NCBI GenBank assembly: GCA_022385805.1
Contig: MU277671.1
Coordinates: forward strand, 938,808-1,002,807
DNA from: Pilatotrama ljubarskyi
Lineage: Eukaryota; Basidiomycota; Agaricomycetes; Polyporales; Polyporaceae
Length of the DNA stretch: 64,000 nucleotides
Reading direction: 5' to 3'
This document shows positions 51,417 through 61,322 of this stretch, one piece after another. The translations under genes and the position numbers were made by a program. The first letter of the stretch is position 1; the number at the start of each line of letters is the position of its first letter. The notes below the pieces were generated by a model, which ran no database searches, had not been told where the DNA came from, and saw only the letters and a list, made by a program, of their open reading frames with translations.

Positions 51417-52248
51417 CAAGGCGTCGTAGGAGGGTGACCCAGATGTAGTACGAACATGTACCTATACAGGACGCTTCGACGAATGCGTTACTCAGAACCT
51501 ACAGGCCAAAAGGGCTGGCCAACTGGCATTTGCCACGTTCAGCACCTGATACGGTAGCTCATCTCTCCGATGAAGCCTTGACAGTAGCGTTGGGTTTTCC
51601 GGCAGTGGCGGTCGGGCTTCGATCACCTTGACTCGTCGTGTCTACCAGCCCGGAGCGCGCTGCAGTCGGAGACGCTGCGGGTGAAGGCACGTCATCGCTC
51701 GTCGCCCTGTGGAAGCGCCGTTTCAAGTTGAGCGTGCTGTGTCGCCGAACGGTGGAACGGAAGAAAGAGAGGACTTACATGGTATTGTTTTGGTCAAACA
51801 ATGGCTTGAATATGTAGATGCCCGACAATACGCCTGTGCGATACCGAACGGACTAGATCAGCCTCGGAGATCATAACCCCTTCCAGTTGCTGATATCATT
51901 TTACCTGTGACACCTGCCACGATGAAAGGCACCGCTCGTCGTGACATTCCTCAGATCTCTGGCGTCGTAGTCTATCTCAGCGCTGCAGATGCGTGGACGC
52001 GCCGACATTCGAACTACGTACGCGTCCGCCCTTTAAATTACGTAACGTAACCAGGAACACAAGCGCCGTTGGAAAAGGTCTAGTTGCCGACCACAATTAA
52101 TCCGTCGGGCAATACCGTCTGTTTCCTGCCTGAGACGGCAAGTGACGGTCTCATTTATGGAACAGTAAACACAAGACGTTATGGCAGTGGGAGCCACCTG
52201 GGTGAACTCTACTATGATCAAACCGCCGCTTCTGTCGGAGCAGGCCCA
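51417..52248. other. Interval between SAD1 and first small dsRBD gene
   Basis: 830 bp without a recognised gene; 3' flank of SAD1 on the left, and 3' flank of the dsRBD gene (minus strand) on the right. Confidence 0.4.
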
Positions 52249-52644
52249 CTACTCGGACAGCAGCCCGAGTCTGACAAGGGTCTGCCTAGCTGCTTCCTCC
52301 TTCGCAGCTGACTTCTGCTTCGAGGTCGCAGTACCCATGACCTCATCATTTACTAGAATATGAGCATAAGCCAGGTTACAGGCGGTGTAGGCGAAAGAAC
52401 GGTCTCACGGATGCAAGAAGCTGTCCACTGCATGTTATTACCAGCTCCAGCAGGAACCTCAGTCCAGCGTAGGGCGGCAAGCTGGCCCTGCTTCTGCAAG
52501 TCTGTTCGACGCAAGCGACGTCAGCATGTGTCTTGGAAGCGGCTCTGATGTACTCGCAATTGTTCAGGTCGACGACGTAGCCTGCAGCTGAAGGTGAGTG
52601 TGTGAAGGCAATGTTCGACAGGAGGTCCGCAACGTACGGGGCAT
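52249..52644 (-). CDS. Miniature dsRNA-binding-domain protein A
   Basis: A 75-aa protein that is essentially one double-stranded-RNA-binding domain. Exons: 52644-52638 (7 nt), 52581-52558, 52501-52409 and 52352-52249 (228 nt). Landmarks in order: VVDLNNYLQKQGQ (helix 1), AALRWTEV (strand 1), NNMQWTASCI (strand 2), LNDEVMGTATSKQ (strand 3 and loop) and SAAKEEAARQTLVRLG (helix 2), with stop at 52249-52251. Loop 4 keeps basic residues (SKQKSAAK), so RNA binding is plausible. All three introns are phase 1. The second intron starts with GC (GCGAGT); this keeps NNY intact exactly where the neighbouring gene B has a GT intron. There is no catalytic domain. Partner and role are unknown; small dsRBD proteins can regulate RNA silencing or editing, but this is only a family-level inference. 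Confidence 0.78.
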
Positions 52645-54612
52645 TGGGGAAGAAGAGGCTGATTCTTTCTGTAGGTAGAGTGGGGCTCTCGATGGACTTC
52701 TCGAGTTGATGAAATGCCTGGCCCTCCCTCCGCTATTTTATACGTTGTGTCTCCGTTTCCGTGTGCATGGTCCGATTGTTCGAAGGCAACGGCGCGCCGG
52801 TCAGGGCATGAACCGTTGTCTCTATCTGAAACACCCCGACACATATGCAGGACGCACCCGGCTTACGTTCCTAGGTAGCGGCGAGACTACAACGTGTCGT
52901 CATAAGCGGATGTCACCGAAATCCGACATTGCGGATCTCGAAAGGACGAATCTCCCTTTAGCACATCAATCTGGACATAGAGGCGAGGGACTTCACCAAT
53001 CTGGTATAACATCCACTGGACCATTTCTCAATGCCTGTCGAGTCGTGATGGTCATCCCGCAGAAAATTGGCCACCACTCGACAGCGGTGAATGACATGAC
53101 CCCGCTGAAACTATTGGAAGACAATCGATGCAGGTCCTACCTGGTCAGCCATCAATGATCATGCAACTAAGCAGCAACAGAGTATCGAAAAAATACTCAA
53201 CAGTGTAAGCCCAACTCCGGCTCCGTGCTGAGACGTCGCCGATGATTGAGTTTGGTTTATATCACGGGCTGTTGTTTGCCACACTGGCCGTGACAGGTTA
53301 TGATGTCGTAGCTGCGCCTGCATCGACCTACTCAATAAAGCATCTTGTAAGAGGGGCGTACCACAGCTCATTGCGGTTCACTTTGGGTCTTTTTGGGACC
53401 AGATGAATTGCCAATGAATGGACGCCGCGGTATCAACTTCGAACAGTCGTATTGTACCCCGGCATGCTTCATGTCAGGATAGAATTATACTGACCATGTT
53501 CAGGTATAGAGCATAACCTCCCCCATGATAAGGTGCGTGGCAACTCTTCGCCGAAAGACCTGAGGGAAATAGAGCGTGAAACTCATCAGACGATCCAACA
53601 CGAGATCGGACATTACAGCATACCTAGAGCTCATTCGGTTTATGCGCCAGTGGCCGTCTATCTAGATTCGTAGCCTGACGCTGTGGCATAAAGACCACGC
53701 TACGGCATGTGCATGGCGTCATCAGGGTAGCAAGGCAGCCAGATGATCGTGGGGCAGCCTCCAGGTACGCTGCTGCAGTCTTCAAAAAGGAAGGGAAGGC
53801 GAGGTACATTTCACTGGCATGCCCGTACCTGGACGCCGCACCTAATCGCATAGTCAGTAGTACCGCGGAGGGTGCGTGAGAATGCAATGAACGAGCAGTG
53901 CGAAGGCACAAGAGAGAAAGAATATCGTGCGTTGATCCGTGGCACTGAGAACATGAACTTCTCTCGACTCGGAGACCCTCCCGAACAGCCGATATCGCGC
54001 ATCGCAGTAGGGCGCGAGACACAAAATAAGTGCAGCCCGACTTCGCACGGAGGCTTATGGTAGTGAAAAGCGCCGTGCGTGAGTACGCGATGCGCTGCAC
54101 TACGTGCAGTATAAGCGCATGAGACTTGCAGGATCACGGACCTGGCGTTCTCGGATGGCACATTCCCATTGCAGAAATGAACGTCTTGAGCAACCGGCGG
54201 GACGGACAACGAGGCCGAAGACATGAGGCCAGCACCGGCAGTAGCACCGCATGAAACGTAAGAGGGAATTATGCCTGTCTGTTTTGTACATCTGCACGGC
54301 GCTGGGGGTTCACCGGGGCATTTCGCAAGCGGTGAGTATGCGCATGACGGTTTCAAGGCAGGCCGCACCAATCGCGCTCAGGCACAGCGTATTAAGCGCT
54401 CAGGCGCCTAACCGGCGGTCGGTCTTTGTGCACCCACAGCTACATACACACGATATCGAGACACATGACGCTAAATCTAGGAACCCGTAACGCTACACAG
54501 AGGCAAAAGAAGTCCGATGAATGGGGTGGACGCAATGTGCGAGACAGTTCTAGCGGTAGAATAATGCAGATGAGATGGGCTCAGCTTGTCCCCCGCTCGG
54601 AATCCGGCGTGC
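52645..54612. other. Interval between dsRBD genes A and B
   Basis: 1.97 kb. It includes the promoter of gene A (minus strand). I looked for further dsRBD exons (NNY, GP-x-x-A-P-x-W, DG, Ala-spaced helix 2) on both strands and found none. A minus open frame at 53811-54371 has no recognisable domain. Confidence 0.4.
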
Positions 54613-55068
54613 TCAAGTCGCGGCCTCGGGACTCGTGGCGGCCTTCGTGGTGTCTGCAACGACGGGTTGACTCTCTCTGGCAATCAGGATAGCCAGAGCT
54701 TCAGTCGCAGCAACGTCTTGTGCGGCGGCCCTCCGGGAGCCTGTCCCGGTGGCCAGTATTTCGCCGTCTACTGCTTTGAGTGGTTAGCTTGCCTCACATG
54801 CATACGCGGGGAAAGACGCTCGAGGCGCACTTTTGCAGCGACAGGTCCATTGCGGGGCGTGACGAGGTCCAGACACCTCATCTTCCCAGCTGAGCGAAGC
54901 TACCCGGCCTTTGCTTTGCAGGTCTACAGCCGTTGACGGTGAGCTAGGTTCGGGAGCGGTGAAGATTGCCCTACAGTTGTTCAACGCCACGGTGCCTTCT
55001 GAACGGGTCAACGTCAGACGAAAGGGTTCGCGACAGACCCCTGGAAACCACTCACCAACGGTAGACAT
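54613..55068 (-). CDS. Miniature dsRNA-binding-domain protein B
   Basis: A 94-aa protein, one dsRBD plus a short tail. Exons: 55068-55056 (13 nt), 54995-54975 (21 nt), 54923-54831 (93 nt, same length as in gene A) and 54770-54613 (285 nt in total). Landmarks: VALNNYLQSKGRV (helix 1), ASLSWEDEV (strand 1), SGPRHAPQWTCRCK (strand 2, with the GP-x-H-x-P signature), IDGEILATGTGS (strand 3) and RRAAAQDVAATEALAIL (helix 2). The tail ends VADTTKAATSPEAAT. The intron interrupting the NNY tyrosine and the intron before DG are phase 1, as in gene A. The basic patch before helix 2 is reduced to RR. The function is unknown; by family it should bind dsRNA or another dsRBD protein. Confidence 0.8.
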
Positions 55069-56370
55069 TCTGCTCTAGTGTGTTCTGAGGGACATTGGAA
55101 TGAGCCGACCATCGTTGCTATATACACCGTCCCCTGCTCCGCTCAGACCCTCGACCTGCCCTGTCGTCGTACGGCGAGTTGCGTTGCATCGAGGAAGGAA
55201 CTTCAGAATGGTAGGGCTAGGAGCTCATATGCTCTACTGAAGACCTTGCGCATCACAGGCAGTTCGATCGATGACCTAGCAACAAAGCAGGTACGAGGAG
55301 ATCACTGGCGACGGCGTACCGCTCCATGGGTCGTCTTCCGGAGGAGGGGGGAGGCGGAGGACTCGCGTTTGTTGCCAGATAAGGAGGCACGACCCTAGGG
55401 CACTCCCAATGCTTGAGGAGGGCGGCGGGCACATATGTCAACTAAGCTGTATGACGATGTATAGCTCCGTCTGAAGCTGAGCAGGTAAATTGCCTATGCG
55501 GAGTTATGTTCACTCACCAGCAGCAAGTGTGCATGAAGCCGTGAAGCAGCCGAGGCTTCGCGGAAACGTCTTCTCCGAAAGCGAGTCCGCTTGAACCTTG
55601 CTGCTTGTCGTCAGTTTCCTCGTGGCGTACCGGGGGTCTAGGCTGCAATCTTCATATGAATCTTCCGTGAGGCCCTCTTGACCACAAGGAGAATCCTTGC
55701 TCCAGCAAAATGAGATCGTGCAGCATCGTGCACGTCCTCGACAAGGTCGCATGTCGCCGATAGCGGAAGCCTGCGAGACATAACGGATGCATATCGGACG
55801 ATCCCGAAGTGCCAGAGATCCAGATTTGTGCAAAGAACGGTACCGGGGAAGTGCTCAGGACGGCAATGGTTCGTGGTCGTCGGTGACCGGTTGCGAAGTT
55901 GGGGCGCCGGGCTTCGGATATTAGCGCTGCTTGTAGCGCGGGGCGAGCCCAGCGCGGACCCATGTAGTGCAGCTCTCAAACCTCGTCACAGAGACTCCTA
56001 AGCCATCCACCAAGCATGGTAGAGCCAAGTCCTCAACAGCACAGGCGGTGTCCGAAGAACGGTCGGCATCGCATTAGCATCATAGAACATCGCATGACAG
56101 CATCTGCAGGCAATACACGGCGGGACAGCGAGGACAGCGCAGGGGTGGGGAGGCTATGGCAGCACAAGCACGAGACTCAGAGCATACAGATCCAGTCAGG
56201 CAAGAGACGGCGAGGCACTATAGGCTACATCATGTGGGGAATTCGAGCGAATTAGTATTATTGCAGAGTGTAGTGCGGGCAGCATCGTTATGCCGATTAT
56301 CTGCATGGTGCGTGTGAGGACGTGGAGGCAGTCTTCCAAGCTATGCTCGGTGCTCTCACCGTGGGGCCAA
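55069..56370. other. Interval between dsRBD genes B and C
   Basis: 1.3 kb, containing the promoter of gene B. On the minus strand at about 55560-55680 a frame reads SYEDCSLDPRYATRKLT, which vaguely resembles the strand 1-2 part of gene B (SWEDEVSGPRHAPQWT). No flanking exons complete it, so it may be a decayed copy or chance. Confidence 0.35.
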
Positions 56371-56713
56371 TCATCGTACACGCATGTTCCAGAGAGCACG
56401 CAGTGCCTGCTCAGCGGCGATTTCACGCGCGGCGCCGAGGTTTGTAGCGGATCCTCGGCCGTGTTCTACGCCATCCACTGTTATGTGCATCTGAGCATCC
56501 CTCTACATGCCGAAGGTGGGGGACACTCACAGAAGACACTGGCAGTCCATGTAGGCGCATTTCGAGGGCCTGTCTGGACCTGGGTCCACTGAACGGAGGG
56601 GCCCAAATTGTTGACTTGAACATAGTTGTTGAACTCCATGCGCCAGTCTGTTGGTCCCAATCAGTTGAGATAGTGCCGCTGATGACTGGAACGGAGCACT
56701 CACGCTCAGACAT
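56371..56713 (-). CDS. Miniature dsRNA-binding-domain protein C
   Basis: A 77-aa protein, one dsRBD. Exons: 56713-56704 (10 nt), 56647-56531 and 56477-56371 (234 nt). Landmarks: WRMEFNNYVQVNNLG (helix 1), SVQWTQVQTGPRNAPTWT (strands 1-2, with the GP-x-x-A-P-x-W signature), ASVFLDGVEHGRGSAT (strand 3), AAREIAAEQALRALW (helix 2), ending NMRVR. It lacks the intron inside NNY that A and B have, so two of their exons are fused here; the first and last introns are at the same places and in phase 1. The usual KKxAK patch before helix 2 is NLGAA, so RNA affinity may be weaker and protein-protein contact is an alternative role (inference). Donors GTGAGT and acceptors AACAG are strong. Confidence 0.82.
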
Positions 56714-59406
56714 GAGGATAATCAAGTATTTAGCGGAGGATAGATACTGGCACTAGGATCCGAGTCGCTAGGGAATCTGGAGGAGACAGGGAAGCCGAAT
56801 GGAGGGTCTGCTGGGACATCGCACATTCTCTTATACGATGCCCCAGCTTGTTCGAGCGACAACGGCCAGTCCGCATATCTGCGGTATCGGACACTAACGC
56901 GCTGACGGGATGCCGAGAATGTCATTGTGTCAAGCGGAGAGCGGGTTGGAACAGCTACAGGAGAGACGGAGACGGAAAGCAGTGTCAGCCGTGTATCCGG
57001 AAACAAATATGCAGCATTGATTGGAATAGGGAGACTGCTGCGCGCAGAGCAACCACAGTCATGCGGGATGTATGCGCGGGTCAGGTCCCTTGAACCACCC
57101 GACCTGAGTCACGGCAGCCCATCGAGAACATGTGTGTGGTAGGGCGGGTGATTGGCAGAAGTTGAGCTCGGGCGAAGTGTGACGAGACGATTTGCCGCTC
57201 CTGGTGACGCTTTCAATCAGCATATCGGGATCCACGGGGTTATGAACTCTTCCTACCGTAGGAGTGCTTCCCCTTACGCTCAAGAGATCCGGTATTGCCA
57301 CATGAATATGCCGTCGACGTACGGATCACACTCATTGTGGTTTTCGTCCACCCTGATATGCTTGTGGGAGCTGAGAGATACGTGAGCGACGGGCGTTTGT
57401 GACCTTCAGCGGCAAGGCGGGCATCGGAGGGCAAAGGCTTACGGAAAACGGATGCATCGTGTCGGATCAGCCACATCCTTGGACGCGCAAGTATCTGGGC
57501 AGTCCGCAAGGCGTCGAAGTGAACCAGGGTTCGCAACGTATTGGCTTGTGAAGATGGACTCTGCGGAAAGCCGGACGTGCTACGTATCAAAGCTCAAATA
57601 GACGGTACCGACGGCAGCCGCTCGTCGGGGGTGCATAGTGATAACATATGTTTGGTGTGTGCGGGTTCGTTTCCAGTACCGCCCGGCTGTGCGCAATCGA
57701 TGGTGGCCTACTGGTTTGGGTAAGTAGGAATGAATAAAGTGTCGAATCGCACCGCTTTTCGCAAGCGCTAATGGGTGAGGGAGACCTTCTTGACGGTGGG
57801 CGAAGCCGGTGTCTTAGCGGGTTGCCGTAATGCCTCGATAGTATGCGGCTGGGACCACTTGGCGATCCGGATGGGGTACCCTTTAGCAGGTCACTTCAGG
57901 CATGATGACCGGATGAGATATGCCTGTGGCCAACCTTTTGTTCCCTGGCGGCGACGCTACAAGTTGAGCCAGGCTCCGAATTCAAGTGCCATGCACATTG
58001 AATATTGAGCCGCCGAGCGGTGCGGCTCGCTTCGAGAAGACACGTCGAGGTCCAAGTACGGACTCTCGCCTAGGATCAGCGAGGCGCGATCAGAGCAGCA
58101 GCGCATATCGGCCTCTGCGCAAAAGAGAGACGGCAGTTGTGTGGATTTGCAGGAGCCCGTGCTCCGTACCATCGATTGCTATGTGACGATGTCGGCGCTC
58201 CGACCGCGGAGGCCCCTACGATAGAAAGCGATGCGTGGCTTCTTGCAGCAGGTGGCATCCAAGCCTACCGTTGGACGACCAGGCCAGATGTTTGAGCGTG
58301 GAACAGACTTACGAGTCGACTCATCGCACCCCCAGGACGCTCAGAGGGCAATCTAACCATCTCAGCATCGGAGACACCGCCGCGAGCACCAAGCGAAAGC
58401 TCGAAGAAGAATCCACCCCGTTCATATGAATCGATAGGCCCAAGGATGCGTCCGCAGGGGGTTACATCCGGATGTGCTTCATGCGAACTCTAGAGTGCTC
58501 ACGCCCAAGATTGAGTCATTGGACGTTCGGATCTTACAAGCCAAATGCGCCCTTCTCCTTGGATCTCAGATGTGCAAAGATTGTGGAGCTTCCATCCACT
58601 GCATTTGCAAGCATCCAAGTCCGACTGACTCACCACACCGGCGGATGTGGAGGGCTTCTCCACGGTAGGGTATATCGCGCTCTGCGAGTCGGAGCGATAT
58701 CACTGGGTGCGCAAAACGGGAACAATTTAGCTGACCTGCGGATCGCTAGTCCTTGGGCGTTGCAGCAGCTGGGCGCAGCGGTGGCATACGCCGCAGTGCT
58801 GGAGATGGAATAGGGATGGACCGCGTGCTGGTGGACGGGGAGCCAAAGGACGCAGGAAGTGCCGGCTATAATGTCGGCGTTGAGTATGGGCTTGCCGTAT
58901 ACGGATTGCAGGGGTCGCCGATTGGAGGGCCGCGGCCGGCCGGGTCGGACGGCGCCCGGTGATGGCGGGGACGGGGACGGAGCGGAGGACGAACCGAGAG
59001 AGGAAGGATCCGACGGTGAGCAGACTCAGCAGCGTCCATCAACGCTCCCACTGCCAGTTGACAGTCGCCATCGTCCGGCCTCTCCCTCCCTGCCACCTCC
59101 CCCCATCTTCATTCCCTCTGCTCGTCGCCCCCGACCGTGTCGCCACCGTCCGACACGTTCTCCAGCTGCACAGACTCGTGTTCAACCCGAATCAGCCTTT
59201 GTTGGTTCCCACGAAAGTTTCCATCAGCGTTCGACTCTCCCTACCCCTTCTCTTCAGCTTCCTAAGCTCGCACGGTGCGTTTCTCTTCACTGCCTTCATA
59301 CCGCACAGGTCTTACACATCTTCTCTGGTCAAAGACGCCTCGTAGGCCTCGTACTCCGATACTCGACCACTGAAGTCCCCCCCCCCCCCCCGTTGCTACC
59401 AAAACC
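56714..59406. other. Interval upstream of G-beta gene
   Basis: 2.7 kb with the promoters of dsRBD gene C (minus) and of the G-beta gene (plus). On the minus strand at about 58100-58180, after a CACATAG acceptor, a frame reads IDGTEHGLLQIHTTAVSLL and stops soon after; it resembles the last exon of gene C (LDGVEHG) but helix 2 is poor and no upstream exons fit. From about 59040 the plus strand is C/T-rich, ending in a run of 15 C (59377-59391), 15 bp before the G-beta ATG. Confidence 0.4.
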
Positions 59407-60691
59407 ATGTCCCAATCCCCCCAAGGTGATATCCAGGAGCGCATTGCTGCCGCCAGGCGCGAGGCAGAGAGCCTCAAGGAGAAGATTCGCGCGAAGAGGG
59501 AGTCATCTGCGGATACCAGCTGTGAGTGACAGCCACGGGATTCCTATGCGCTGGTTCGCCAACTGATAAGTTCGGCCACCATAGTGCGGGCAATGGCAGC
59601 CGAAGTTCCCGCCTTGCCTCGAGTCGTCATGCGCCCTCGTCGTGCCCTTCGGGGGCATCTTGCCAAGATATACGCGATGCACTGGGCTACTGACCGGCGG
59701 CACCTCGTATCTGCGTCGCAGGATGGAAAGCTCATCGTCTGGGACGCATACACTACCAACAAGGTCCACGCCATCCCGTTGCGGTCCAGCTGGGTTATGA
59801 CCTGCGCTTACTCACCCTCCGGGAACTACGTCGCTTGCGGTGGTCTTGATAACATTTGCTCTATCTACAACCTTCACTCCAAAGAAGGCAACAACGTGAA
59901 GGGTGCCCGCGAGCTTAGCGCACACTCCGGATATCTCAGTTGCTGCCGCTTCCTCAACGACCGCCAGATCGTGACCAGCTCCGGCGACATGACTTGCATG
60001 CTCTGGGATATCGAGGCAGGCGTTCGTGTGGTCGAGTTCAGCGACCACACTGGTGATGTGATGAGGTAAGCTCTCGCGCTCGCCGGAGCTCTCGTCTGTA
60101 GTGACATCGGCCTGACCGCATCTGCTAGTCTGTCGCTCGGCCCCAACCAGAACGTGTTTGTATCTGGCGCGTGCGACGCAACGGCGAAGTTGTGGGATAT
60201 CCGGAGCGGCAAGGCGACCCAGACATTTACCGGCCACGAGTCCGACATCAATGCAGTTAGGTACGCAAACCACTTCACATGATTGCATATCGTCGGGGTT
60301 GACGCGTTCTCAGCTTCTTCCCCAACGGAGATGCTTTCGCTACTGGCTCCGATGACGCGTCGTGCCGACTCTTCGATATCAGGGCCGACAGGGAGCTGAA
60401 TGCCTTTACCCACGACAACATCCTCTGCGGTATCACCTCTGTGGCGTTCTCAATCTCGGGTCGAATCCTGTTCGGCGGTTACGACGATTGGACCTGCAAT
60501 GTTTGGGACACGCTCAAGGGCGAGCGAGTTGGAGTCCTTACTGGCCACGAGAACCGGGTCAGCTGTCTCGGGGTCAGCTCTGACGGCATGGCACTGTGCA
60601 CCGGAAGTTGGGACAGCACGCTCAGGGTTCGTCTGCACTCGGCATCCTTGGAGTTTTATTCGCTCACCTCCCTGCACAGGTCTGGGCGTGA
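59407..60691 (+). CDS. gpb1: Heterotrimeric G-protein beta subunit
   Basis: WD40 propeller of a heterotrimeric G protein, acting at the plasma membrane in nutrient or pheromone signalling. 350 aa from exons 59407-59521, 59585-60065, 60129-60260, 60314-60626 and 60680-60691 (1053 nt), the usual size. The N-terminal helix ([20 protein letters not shown]) pairs with G-gamma. Seven WD repeats follow, for example [75 protein letters not shown] and [20 protein letters not shown]; it ends [14 protein letters not shown]. The last intron starts GTTCGT, and the last exon has only four codons including stop. The protein is a canonical G-beta, not a Gib2/RACK1 type. Confidence 0.95.
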
Positions 60692-61322
60692 TGATATCAT
60701 GCAGTTGGAAGCTCGGGATCACTTTCTAATACCCTCTTTGCTACCTCAGTGTACCTCCGGAATGGGTTTCCACGACCTCTACATCGATGTTTGTTCTTCT
60801 ACGATAGCACCCTTCTCCTACCTGCGTCCCTTGGCCGCCCCCGTGTCTGTCATTACGCATTACCCCTCGCTTCCTCGCACACTCATTACCCGCCAGACCT
60901 GGAGTGGCACGCATCTTGTGACATACATTTTCTTTTCCTCGCTCCTGAAGGTCTCCGTTTCGTCTGTTTGCTGCTCCTCTCGCCGCTCTGCTTTCCGTAT
61001 CCTCCCTCAGTTCCGGTTTATATGTTGGCAGGTACAGATATTATGCCACACTTCCCCCTCATCTGAAAGCACGGCGTGAACGTTTTTCTACTGAATCACT
61101 GAATCTTTCCACCCCGCGATGCACCATATGGTGTCTATGCGAAAGGATGGATGTGCACGACGTGTCACCGTGCGAAGCGCTAAGCGCCCGCGCATTGATC
61201 AAGGTGCTGAATGGTGGCCGCCACCGTCCCCCACTCCTCAGCCACCACTAGCTCGCTCTGCGTTTGCTCCTTCCTGTTCCTCACTACGCTCGTTTGCTTG
61301 TTGCTCGACGAGGGAAGTAAGC
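60692..61322. other. Interval between G-beta and golgin-like gene
   Basis: 630 bp with the 3' flank of the G-beta gene (pyrimidine-rich at about 60800-61050) and the promoter of the next gene. No gene seen. Confidence 0.4.

Noticed and set aside
53811..54371. 186-codon minus-strand frame between dsRBD genes A and B
   Set aside because: Checked for dsRBD motifs and splice sites and found none; Cys/Ser/Arg-rich without pattern.
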